39,127 nt of DNA from CAKUFA01 sp963646285. Its GTDB lineage: Bacteria > Bacillota > Clostridia > Christensenellales > Aristaeellaceae. The position numbers and the translations under genes are program-made. Positions 31,892-39,127 of the stretch are shown in pieces (positions within the stretch are counted from its first letter, which is position 1; each line of letters opens with the position of its first letter). The stretch spans positions 1 to 39,127 of the forward strand of contig CAVIWF010000021.1 of the NCBI GenBank assembly GCA_963646285.1, in the 5' to 3' direction. The notes below the pieces were generated by a model. That model saw only the letters and a program-made list of their open reading frames with translations. It searched no databases and had not been told where the DNA came from.

Positions 31892-32422
31892 TCATGAAGA
31901 ATTCATTGCAAATGTATTCGCCTTTCGTCGGATGCATCGAATGACTGACTTCACTCGATTTTCTGTCATCCCCAGGGATAGAGCAACCATTTTCATCGTC
32001 TGCTGATGGAAGAAATAATCAACCAATACCGTACGTTCCATCAAGGATAACTGTGGCAGCAACATTTGAAGATCATCTCGCAGCGTCTTTCTTTCGTACT
32101 GCTCCTCTACTGGATCGAAACCGAAGTTTTCAGCCATGATTCTTTTCTCCAGCAAGGCTGCCATGATTGACTTCTGTCGTTTTTCCTGCCTGAAGGCATA
32201 TTGGAGGCAATGGATGCAGGTCAGCGCAAGCCACCCTCGCACATTTTCATGTTGTAACAGCAGATCATACGATGCCAAGGCTTTTAAAAAAGTTTCCTGA
32301 ACGCAATCGTCTATCATTTCCTTGCAGCAAGGGTTATAGCCTGTGCGCTTGCGGCATAACTGAACAAGAAAGGCCGCATGCTCAATGTAGAGCTTTTCAA
32401 TAAAAGCCTGCCGTTCCTCCAT
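31892..32422 (-). CDS. ECF-type RNA polymerase sigma factor without an adjacent anti-sigma gene
   Basis: A 176-residue sigma-70 family protein. Region 2 includes IDDCVQETFLKALASYDLL and GWLALTCIHCLQYAFRQEKR. Region 4 is LMERTVLVDYFFHQQ and TMKMVALSLGMTENRVKSVIRCIRRK. GGAGGTG lies 8 nt before the ATG. No anti-sigma-like gene flanks it; the closest membrane proteins are the two six-helix proteins upstream. An ECF-like promoter lies upstream. Its 3' end abuts the relic described at 31834-31890. Confidence 0.88.
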   Translation of the reverse strand: MEERQAFIEKLYIEHAAFLVQLCRKRTGYNPCCKEMIDDCVQETFLKALASYDLLLQHENVRGWLALTCIHCLQYAFRQEKRQKSIMAALLEKRIMAENFGFDPVEEQYERKTLRDDLQMLLPQLSLMERTVLVDYFFHQQTMKMVALSLGMTENRVKSVIRCIRRKANTFAMNSS

Positions 32423-32492
32423 TTGTGTAACACCTCCTTCTACGTTACGTTATGATCAATCGCCCATACCACAGTGAAGGGTAACGCATACA

Positions 32493-32517
32493 GACGTTAA
32501 TGCTTCTTACAGTTTCA
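32493..32517 (-). promoter_or_regulatory. ECF-type promoter candidate upstream of the second sigma gene
   Basis: On the minus strand TGAAAC, 15 nt, then CGTC. This is close to the ECF pattern known from Bacillus SigW/SigM (TGAAAC, about 16 nt, CGTA/CGTC). It would give a leader of about 70 nt and allow autoregulation. Confidence 0.45.
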
Positions 32518-32566
32518 GAAATATAACGTTCAAAAGGTACTTTTTGTTGCATGAAATTTTGATAAA

Positions 32567-33421
32567 TTAGAATTTATTTTTCTTTTCTCTGCTTGCGTTT
32601 AGAAAAAGTAAATAGTTGCTCACAAAATAAGCAAACAATGCCAATAGCAAAATAGCAGCAAGCACGATCATCCCATACTGCTCCGTTATGCCTGATGCGA
32701 TTTCAGGTTTCTGATATGTGTCCAGCATGCAAAGCGAAACGGGAGAAAATTTTCTGAAAGGAATCGGATAAAGGTTATAGAAAAGAAGATCAGATAACAC
32801 AACAGCAATATCCCACACAAAGGCAACTACCTTGTTAACACAGGTAATGAAGACGAACGTCATAAGTGTCAAAGACAACAAAAAGGTCGTTTCAAACAGA
32901 ATTGTCTTGACTGTTGCATCTTGCGCAGAATACTCCCCAACAAGAAATGCGCTCGGATAAAACATCGGTGAAAACTGGCTCAGATTTGTTTGAACGGTCA
33001 AAAGCCTCCATCCTTCTCCCCATTCCGAATCGAAGGTCAGCACTGGCATCATGATAACACTTGAAATAATGATAACAGTTAGCTGAAAAAAGAGAACCGT
33101 AATCAAAACAAAAAACAAGTAACCAATGGTTGCAGTCCTGTATCCCCATTTTCCCATACGCAGAATCAGCGAAGATGAATCGTCCAAGGTGACCGCAAGA
33201 AAAAGTAGGAAAACTGAAAGCATTGTCAAGTGCACTACGTGGTCGTTCATCATAAATAGGTACGTATGAGGTGCAACTCGTGTTCCCATTGCCATTGCTG
33301 CATTTTTGAGTGGGTTGACGAAAATCCATGTATAAACTGCAATCAACACAAGCACAACTGCATTTTCTTTTTTTGTAATATTTCCAACAGATATTTGAAT
33401 TTCTTTCCAAATCATGTTCAT
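32567..33421 (-). CDS. Six-helix membrane protein B, ABC-2-permease-like
   Basis: A 284-residue integral membrane protein. Predicted helices are near 21-38, 62-79, 97-127, 172-193, 197-216 and 249-273, with a long extracytoplasmic-looking segment at about 130-170. The opening MIWKEIQISV followed by a helix is common in ABC-2-type permeases, but no signature proves it. The start overlaps the stop of the preceding gene (ATGA), with AGGAGG about 10 nt upstream. No ATPase gene is next to it. The base composition is more AT-rich than in the left half of the window. Confidence 0.7.
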   Translation of the reverse strand: MNMIWKEIQISVGNITKKENAVVLVLIAVYTWIFVNPLKNAAMAMGTRVAPHTYLFMMNDHVVHLTMLSVFLLFLAVTLDDSSSLILRMGKWGYRTATIGYLFFVLITVLFFQLTVIIISSVIMMPVLTFDSEWGEGWRLLTVQTNLSQFSPMFYPSAFLVGEYSAQDATVKTILFETTFLLSLTLMTFVFITCVNKVVAFVWDIAVVLSDLLFYNLYPIPFRKFSPVSLCMLDTYQKPEIASGITEQYGMIVLAAILLLALFAYFVSNYLLFLNASREKKNKF

Positions 33422-34191
33422 TGTTGAATAACCTCCTGCTTGCTTTTTACCAAATACACAATCAAGAACACAATTAGGATCAAAAGCACACGGCCAATTG
33501 CAAAAAACGGTGTTTGGAGTTCTTCACTATATGATGTTCTCATGAAAAGCCAGTAATCGATTCGATCATTGTACTCAATCGGGATAATTCGATAAAGCTG
33601 TATCCACAGGAAACGTACCATAAAGGGTATGAGAATGACTACGCTTTCGTTTAATGTAAACAGCGCAAATGTTGCCGACATACCTCCATATAGTGCCCCA
33701 AGGAGGAAACCATTGAGGAGCATGATGAACAAATGTAGACCGACATAACCATTCAACGAGTATGACACATACGGAAAAATTGTCATGCCAGCCTCAATCA
33801 CATCATCAGAAGCAAATGGGAACTTTAATGAACAAATACCAACAAAAAAGCCATAACCCAAGCTTACTACGAAGCCTCCACAGGCAGTCGCTATGAAGAA
33901 GTCTCGAGCTTTCCTTCCTACGGTCATTTTCTCCATAGTTTTTCCTCGTTGCTTAATATTCTTCATATTCCATGGCAGGCAACAAAGAACAGGTATAAGA
34001 TACGAGCTCATTATTCCAGAAAAAACGATAGCATTAAAGAACAAATAATAGATCGAAATGTTTGCCGTACTCCACGCCGTTTTTATTTCCCATATGTTAT
34101 CAATTAGCATTAGTACTGCCACACCTAATGCGGCAAAGACCAACCTTAAAGCAAAAGGCATCTCCTTCCTCGCTTTGCCAATTGCACGCAT
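33418..34191 (-). CDS. Six-helix membrane protein A
   Basis: A 257-residue integral membrane protein. Helices are near 13-31, 46-72, 98-120, 149-171, 172-196 and 229-248, with a basic loop at about 75-97 (NMKNIKQRGKTMEKMTVGRKAR) that should be cytoplasmic. It is coupled to membrane protein B by a 4-nt overlap and follows the solute-binding-like gene by 14 nt. The pair may form a channel or permease. The ribosome binding site is poor; GGAGG lies about 20 nt before the ATG. The family is not recognised. Confidence 0.7.
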   Translation of the reverse strand: MRAIGKARKEMPFALRLVFAALGVAVLMLIDNIWEIKTAWSTANISIYYLFFNAIVFSGIMSSYLIPVLCCLPWNMKNIKQRGKTMEKMTVGRKARDFFIATACGGFVVSLGYGFFVGICSLKFPFASDDVIEAGMTIFPYVSYSLNGYVGLHLFIMLLNGFLLGALYGGMSATFALFTLNESVVILIPFMVRFLWIQLYRIIPIEYNDRIDYWLFMRTSYSEELQTPFFAIGRVLLILIVFLIVYLVKSKQEVIQQ

Positions 34192-34205
34192 TGCTTGCCC
34201 ACCAC

Positions 34206-35546
34206 CTATTCTTCCTCCATGCGCATCATTTGAACACGTTGATCCAGTTCACGAATGAATGCCTCTTTATTGATCACCCCATTGACATACTGCTTGACCA
34301 GCGTCTGTGCCCAGGCACCAGTGAACGAAGACTCTGTGATCTGATTTTGATAAGTAATGCCCATATTTGGGATGATCACCTGCTGATAAAAGTTGATTTC
34401 AGCAGCCGTGATTTCATACCGTAAACTGTCAGATGGATTTTCAATATATGCTGTCACCTTTTGAATTTGATCTTCCATGTCACGCTTTGTCACTTCATCA
34501 GTTTCAACCGACAGCTGCTGTTCCAGCAAGGCTCGGCTTTGTTCCCATCTTTGTTTCTGCTCCTGAAAGTCATCACGTTCAACCGGCTCATATTGCCCGT
34601 CATAGAGCAGCATATTCTCAGCATCAGACAAAAGCGACATTCTGTAGGCAATGTATTCTGCTGCCAGTTCCGCATGCTGACTTCCTGAGTAAATCATCCA
34701 CCCTGAAACGTTTCCGTTAAAGCGAGGTGTTTCATTCTCCCGCAAAGGAAATGTAACGGTATGAATTCCCGGCACCGTACGACCTACCTGCATGAAAAGA
34801 CGTGCCGGATTGTAATCCGCCGTCTGCATGAAACTGCCTTGCGCCGCTTCTTGTACTTGATCCAGCAAGGTGCGAAATTCTTCCGTATCAAAAATCAATT
34901 CTTCTTCGGCCTTTGTGTAACTGGTAATATAGGCATTCAGTGCATACAACAGCAGTTCGCGATGCGGGTTCTCATCAAACAGCATGGGAACGACTTCCGG
35001 CTTGTCGCCATATTCCCCGTTCCAGTCAATCATCATCTCCAGCAATGCAGTGAATGTCTGCGGGATATTATCGGCGGTCAGATCAGCTTCCGCCAGTGCC
35101 TCTTCCCGATACTCCATCACATAGTTCAGCCGAATACTGCAGGGGAGCATCACCAAAGCATCGTTCACATAGGCAAAACTTCGTATTGGCGCATACATAG
35201 CGTCTGCCATGGTTTTCAGGGACGGAAAGCATGACAAATCAAGTGCGTAACCTTTATTCAGGAAAGCCTCTGCTGCAGACGTATTATCGGCATAGCAAAC
35301 ATCGATGGTAACCAAGTGACTGATCATCGCTTCATAAATTGTCATGCCTTCGTACGTATCGCTGCCTACATACTGAATCACGACGTTTGGGTGTTCTGCC
35401 TCGAATTGCTGATCAATCTCATTTGCACCACTGCCTTCAATATAAAGGTACGTTACATCAGCGGAAGATTCCTCTGCAATTCCGTTCATGAAAGGAAAGT
35501 AAATAAAAACAGCAAGGACAACAAACAATCGTAAAAAGCCGTGCAT
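34206..35546 (-). CDS. Exported family-1-like solute-binding protein (no propeller)
   Basis: A 446-residue protein. The signal peptide is about 1-24 (MHGFLRLFVVLAVFIYFPFM, ending GIA) with no lipobox. The mature start VTYLYIEGSGANEIDQQFEAEHP matches the first lobe of family-1 binding proteins (quoted as lobe start). A charged helical insert (ERDDFQEQKQRWEQSRALLE) near 330-370 and a final GVINKEAFIRELDQRVQMM helix follow. It corresponds to the C-terminal half of the fusion proteins at 26690 and 37075. It lies upstream of two membrane proteins, as a binding protein of an importer would, but those do not resemble sugar-importer permeases. GAGGAG precedes the start. Confidence 0.85.
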   Translation of the reverse strand: MHGFLRLFVVLAVFIYFPFMNGIAEESSADVTYLYIEGSGANEIDQQFEAEHPNVVIQYVGSDTYEGMTIYEAMISHLVTIDVCYADNTSAAEAFLNKGYALDLSCFPSLKTMADAMYAPIRSFAYVNDALVMLPCSIRLNYVMEYREEALAEADLTADNIPQTFTALLEMMIDWNGEYGDKPEVVPMLFDENPHRELLLYALNAYITSYTKAEEELIFDTEEFRTLLDQVQEAAQGSFMQTADYNPARLFMQVGRTVPGIHTVTFPLRENETPRFNGNVSGWMIYSGSQHAELAAEYIAYRMSLLSDAENMLLYDGQYEPVERDDFQEQKQRWEQSRALLEQQLSVETDEVTKRDMEDQIQKVTAYIENPSDSLRYEITAAEINFYQQVIIPNMGITYQNQITESSFTGAWAQTLVKQYVNGVINKEAFIRELDQRVQMMRMEEE

Positions 35547-35593
35547 CGTTTTGCTCCTCCTCAAGCTTTGTCTATGCGCATATTTCCAAATGT

Positions 35594-35619
35594 GGGAGAT
35601 GGAAAAATTTCCATCTCCC
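35594..35619 (-). terminator. Strong hairpin between the small secreted gene and the binding-protein gene
   Basis: GGGAGATGGAAA and TTTCCATCTCCC form a perfect 12-bp stem with a 2-nt loop. T residues are inside the stem tip rather than after it, so it is probably a partial terminator or an RNA-stability element. Confidence 0.55.
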
Positions 35620-35629
35620 ATGCAAACTT

Positions 35630-36019
35630 TTAAGGACGGAATACCCCGGAACAGCTGAAAGCACCGGAATAGTCAGAATCCTGTCGCATACGCCAAACAA
35701 CAACCGCACTTCCGCCAATATCCTTATAGCTCCTTGTTGGACGCCATCCAGTTGTTGAAGTGTTGTAGGTATACAGGCCACTTCCCCATGCATAATCGGA
35801 TTCTCTGAAAACCCTGCCAACGCCGTGGTTGGAAATACTGTCAATCCGGATATCCCACTTATTACCTTCCCTTGTGGTTGACGCTGAGGTTCCCCACGTA
35901 GTCGTTGTTGTATTCACGAAATTGAAGTTAACGTTACCTGATGCCAGAGCGGCTGAAAAAAGCAAAGCCGTCACCAAGCAGAGAACCAAACAACCCCTGA
36001 CTACCTTACGCATCGTCAT
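35630..36019 (-). CDS. Small secreted protein, Thr/Tyr/Trp-rich
   Basis: A 129-residue protein with a signal peptide of about 1-26 (ends AALA). The mature part is beta-rich and aromatic: VNFNFVNTTTTTWGTSAS, KWDIRIDSISNHG, DYAWGSGLYTYNTSTTGWRP and VVVWRMRQDSDYSGAFSCSG. One Cys only. It vaguely recalls small exported proteins found beside bacteriocin-type transport genes, which I cannot confirm. GGAGG lies 8 nt before the ATG. It starts 13 nt after the propeller-only gene. Confidence 0.75.
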   Translation of the reverse strand: MTMRKVVRGCLVLCLVTALLFSAALASGNVNFNFVNTTTTTWGTSASTTREGNKWDIRIDSISNHGVGRVFRESDYAWGSGLYTYNTSTTGWRPTRSYKDIGGSAVVVWRMRQDSDYSGAFSCSGVFRP

Positions 36020-36032
36020 ACTTCTTTCCTCC

Positions 36033-36890
36033 TCAATTGAATTGGTTAAGGTCAATGACCAACAACGATTCATCTGCGTCAATATACCATGTAACCATCT
36101 CGCCCGAGTCCAAAACGAATGCCCTTTGATCCGTCCAGCGAGGGAAGCCACTGCCAACAAGACTGCTGCCTTCCGCTGCGGTAAAGGCATACAAATCGCC
36201 TTCCGCAATGTAGTACACCTTATCATTGACCCGATCATAGGCAATGCTTGTTGCACTTGACGGCAATGTTTCCATGCTTGTCAGCTCGCAAGTGCTCCAA
36301 TCCAGCACGGATAGCTCCTTTTCACCTGTACGTTCCGACGTCTTCACCACAAGGCATTGTCCTTCTGTGTAAGGCTGGAAAGCAAAGAGATTATTGCCGA
36401 CTGCCAAGCTCTTGAACTGTTCATTTACAAAATCGTAATAGCAAAGTGTGCAAGAATCTCCTTTTGCCACCAAGAAGGTAACGCCGTTGTCATCGCTAAA
36501 ATTGACTAAGAACGGCGTCGCCGATTTATTCTTTTTCGCAAATTGATCGGATATGATCGTCCGTTTCTCGCCTCCATCAAGTGCGGACAGTTTTGTACTG
36601 CCCGTTCTCCATGCAAAAAACTTATCATTGAGCACAAAGAGGTAATCTTCCTCTGCTGTCAGCGTGCCATTCATTGACACTTCAGACACTCCTTGCCCTG
36701 CTGTATACAGAAAAGGCTCACTCGTTGGATAGTTCGTTTGAACCTGGGTGTACACATTACCGCTTGAGCAAGATACATACTCTATTCTTCCTGGAAAAGC
36801 ATAGAGCTGATACTGCGCATCCGCTACACTCAGCATCGGCACAGCCATCATCAGCAGCAAAAGAAACAAACAAGCAAACCGTCTCATCAT
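36033..36890 (-). CDS. Exported beta-propeller-like protein (no binding domain)
   Basis: A 285-residue protein. The signal peptide is about 1-25 (MMRRFACLFLLLLMMAVPML, ending VADA). Short beta units such as EEDYLFVLNDKFFAWRTG, KELSVLDWSTCEL, DKVYYIAEGDLYAFTA and EMVTWYIDADESLLVIDL suggest a propeller. It ends exactly where the fusion proteins switch to the solute-binding domain, so it is their N-terminal half as a separate gene. GGAGGTG lies 4 nt before the ATG. Confidence 0.78.
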   Translation of the reverse strand: MMRRFACLFLLLLMMAVPMLSVADAQYQLYAFPGRIEYVSCSSGNVYTQVQTNYPTSEPFLYTAGQGVSEVSMNGTLTAEEDYLFVLNDKFFAWRTGSTKLSALDGGEKRTIISDQFAKKNKSATPFLVNFSDDNGVTFLVAKGDSCTLCYYDFVNEQFKSLAVGNNLFAFQPYTEGQCLVVKTSERTGEKELSVLDWSTCELTSMETLPSSATSIAYDRVNDKVYYIAEGDLYAFTAAEGSSLVGSGFPRWTDQRAFVLDSGEMVTWYIDADESLLVIDLNQFN

Positions 36891-36935
36891 TTCGCACCTC
36901 CATACATTTTCAACTGCCTTCGCTCCGACTGCAAG

Positions 36936-36977
36936 CATGATTTACAGCCACCGCCATCTACCTCTCAGTAAATCATG
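36936..36977 (-). other. Inverted repeat between the fusion gene and the propeller gene
   Basis: CATGATTTAC and GTAAATCATG are perfect 10-base complements separated by 22 nt. No T-tract follows on the minus strand. It may be an operator or a processing hairpin. No clear promoter was identified in 36891-37074. Confidence 0.4.
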
Positions 36978-37074
36978 TTCTGCTTACGTGGGAGCCTCTT
37001 CACTTATCATAGGACAGAGCAAGCTGTTTTGAGCAGGTAGAAATAAAACATTTTTACTACGTGCACAGGTGTCT

Positions 37075-39127
37075 TCACTCCGTCGCTTGTTCCCTCAACA
37101 CCATTTGTACACGGTCATTCAAGGCACGGAGAAATTCCCCTGCCGTGATCTTCCCTGCCGACAGCTGGGCATGGTATTGCATGTACTGCTCACTGACAGC
37201 ATCCAGCGGATCATCCGTCAGGAACTGCATGCGGGACGTAAGGCTTTCATAAACCTGCACCTCTGCATCCGTGACCACCCAGCGGTTCTGTTCAAGAATG
37301 TCCAGCTCTGCCTGCAAGGTATCCAGCCTGCCTTGGGCAGTATCATCCGAAGCTTTCGATGCGTTCAGCTGTGCCATTTCCTCCAGCAGCTTGTTTTTCT
37401 CCTCCCCATAGTCTGCCCATTCAATGGCCTGATTGGAGGATGTCAGCAGCAGCACCCGGGTCACGTCCTCCCAGGCGGTGCAAAGGCTTTCTGCCAACAG
37501 CAGAGCATCGGCAAAGTGCTCCGAATAAGGATTGACCACCATGTAGGTCATTTCAAGGTAGGCGTTGCTGATCACAGGTTCAAAGCCTTCCTTTACAGAG
37601 AGCAGCAAAGGCGCATACCGTGCGCTATGGGGCAGATCCAGGGTGTTGAAGGCATACATTTCGGCGGAACCGTTGGTTCGGCTGTCTTGGTACAAGGCAT
37701 ACACGGACATATACTTTTCCACCAGCTGTGCCAAATCCCTGTCATCAAAGGACAGGGGCTTGGAGGCGATGGCGCACTCTATCTCGTATTGTTTCAGGAT
37801 GGCCATGAGGGGGAACCCGTTGGTAAAGGGATCGAAAACCACCTCCGGATAATCCGCCGCATAGTCGGTAAACCATGTTTCTGCCAAATTCAGCAGTTCC
37901 ATGGCAGTTGTGGGTACGGCAAAATCGAACCGGGTGAAGAATTCCTCATTGTATGCAGGCACGGCGATGTAGATGGTAATGGGCAAGGCAACAATTTGAC
38001 CGTTGGGCGCAAAGAGCTGCTGGAATGCCGGATACATGTCCTGCACCAATGCTGCAATGTCAGCCGATGGGGACAAATCTGCCGCCATGGCCTTGCTGGC
38101 AACCGATGAAAGCAGGGACAGATCGGTCATAACGTACACATCGGTGGAAGCGGAATGGGTCGCCATATCCTGCACGAATTGCTCTTCCGCAGATACATTT
38201 TCGTTCCCCACAAACCGAAGATTGATTTCGGGATGCGCTGATAGGAAAGCCTTGTAATCGTCGCTTCGTCCCGTCGGCTGGTATACCGTCAACGGATGAG
38301 CTTGCACATCGCTGCCTATTGAACGGACGGACAGGGAATTATCCACAATCACTGCCACGGTGTCCGTATTCAGCATGGCACTGTCCACCACATCGCCGGA
38401 TGCAATGGAGGCCACCTCCGTCAGCGCAGCCTGAGCTTCCTCCAGCCGGTAAACAACGCCACTTGCTATGGCATAGATGGTGCCCGCCTCGTCACAGCAC
38501 AGGTTTGTGATGGATACCTGGTCATCCAGCTTCGCTAAAACAGCGATGTCTCCAGATGCCAGATCAACCTTGCCGATGGTGTAGCTGATCCCGTCCGCAT
38601 TGCTGGATTGGGCGGCGTAAACAACCGCATCCTGTCCGTAAGCCGCCAGGGCGAAAGCCCCTTTCACGTCAAGGGTTCGCTGCTGCCGGCTTGCTCGGTG
38701 AATGATGCGCAGCCCCGTGCCGGAGCCTTCCTGTATCAGGAGGCAGGCGAAATCGGACGTCAGCACACTGTCCATGGCAAAAAAGTCTTCATCAACTTCT
38801 TCCGCCAATGGTTCGCAGGATACCTCCAGCTCAGTGCCGTTCAAAATGCGCCAAAGGGTCATATCCTCGTATCGAATGCCATACAATCCCTCCCTGGTAC
38901 CAAGGAGCCTGTCCACACAGCATTCACTGCCGTATTCTCCGTTCACTGCATCGGTTAACAGAGAGGTTGTTCCGTTGGCAGCATCGTACAACCAAACCCC
39001 GTTGTATGTCAGCAAATACAATTGTTCATTGTATACAACGATACTGAGAGCCGGGTCATCTTCTTCAAAGAAAATGGTTTGGTTTGAGACTTCGGCACTG
39101 GCTATACTGCATGCCAAAATAAGTGCC
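37075..39127 (-). CDS. Exported beta-propeller plus solute-binding-protein fusion (5' end outside window)
   Basis: The reading frame runs off the right edge. The last visible residues upstream are ALILACSIASA, clearly the end of a signal peptide, so about 10-15 residues are missing. About 680 residues are visible. Propeller-like repeats come first (VVYNEQLYLLTYNGVWLYD, EGLYGIRYEDMTLWRI, GTIYAIASGVVYRL). From about 276 a family-1-like binding domain follows (SDDYKAFLSAHPEINLRFV, STDVYVMTD, IVALPITIYIAVPAYNEEFF split at the hinge). A charged helical insert (EEKNKLLEEMAQLNA) and a final AGKITAGEFLRALNDRVQM helix end it. Same architecture as 26690-28771, with low sequence identity. Confidence 0.8.
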   Translation of the reverse strand, partial: ALILACSIASAEVSNQTIFFEEDDPALSIVVYNEQLYLLTYNGVWLYDAANGTTSLLTDAVNGEYGSECCVDRLLGTREGLYGIRYEDMTLWRILNGTELEVSCEPLAEEVDEDFFAMDSVLTSDFACLLIQEGSGTGLRIIHRASRQQRTLDVKGAFALAAYGQDAVVYAAQSSNADGISYTIGKVDLASGDIAVLAKLDDQVSITNLCCDEAGTIYAIASGVVYRLEEAQAALTEVASIASGDVVDSAMLNTDTVAVIVDNSLSVRSIGSDVQAHPLTVYQPTGRSDDYKAFLSAHPEINLRFVGNENVSAEEQFVQDMATHSASTDVYVMTDLSLLSSVASKAMAADLSPSADIAALVQDMYPAFQQLFAPNGQIVALPITIYIAVPAYNEEFFTRFDFAVPTTAMELLNLAETWFTDYAADYPEVVFDPFTNGFPLMAILKQYEIECAIASKPLSFDDRDLAQLVEKYMSVYALYQDSRTNGSAEMYAFNTLDLPHSARYAPLLLSVKEGFEPVISNAYLEMTYMVVNPYSEHFADALLLAESLCTAWEDVTRVLLLTSSNQAIEWADYGEEKNKLLEEMAQLNASKASDDTAQGRLDTLQAELDILEQNRWVVTDAEVQVYESLTSRMQFLTDDPLDAVSEQYMQYHAQLSAGKITAGEFLRALNDRVQMVLREQATE

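Overview
The window looks like chromosome from a Bacillota (Clostridia-type) bacterium of moderately high GC. Evidence is the DnaD/DnaI-type primosome pair, a DegV protein, a DUF2130 protein, strong AAGGAGG ribosome binding sites, sigma-A-type promoters with 16-18 nt spacers, VanY-type carboxypeptidases and an SH3b-repeat surface protein. An uncultured Christensenellales-like gut lineage is a guess. I see no rRNA, tRNA, CRISPR array, transposase or phage gene.

Left part (1-10.1 kb): a minus-strand operon (DnaD-like, helicase loader, Cys-less ArsC-like protein) diverges from gap. Then come degV, a degenerate PfkB-like gene overlapping a YbaK-type deacylase gene, a repeat element bracketed by two identical hairpins, a minus-strand DUF2130 operon, and deoC.

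Middle (10.5-19.9 kb): a plus-strand unit devoted to peptidoglycan recycling. A family-5 solute-binding protein is followed by an attenuator-like double hairpin, then two permeases and two ATPases of the Dpp/Opp type, MurQ, an esterase, a MurNAc/GlcNAc kinase of the BadF/NagK type, and AnmK. From the first permease to anmK the gaps are 21 nt or less. The natural reading is import of cell-wall fragments, phosphorylation of MurNAc and anhydro-MurNAc, and conversion of MurNAc-6-P to GlcNAc-6-P.

Right part (20-39.1 kb), all on the minus strand: a 1097-residue secreted protein with nine SH3b repeats, whose promoter spacer carries a perfect match to the WalR box. Upstream of it are three tandem M15B (VanY-type) carboxypeptidase paralogues, the middle one lacking two zinc ligands. 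Next comes a dense accessory cluster of secreted and regulatory genes: beta-propeller plus solute-binding fusions, the same two domains encoded separately, several small secreted proteins, two ECF sigma factors (one with a DUF4367 anti-sigma-like partner), and a pair of six-helix membrane proteins without an ATPase. A 433-bp block inside this cluster is almost perfectly duplicated 5172 bp apart, with a relic of a fusion-gene 3' end beside the second copy. This cluster is the best candidate for an undescribed system, probably envelope or surface related. Its function is not evident from sequence.
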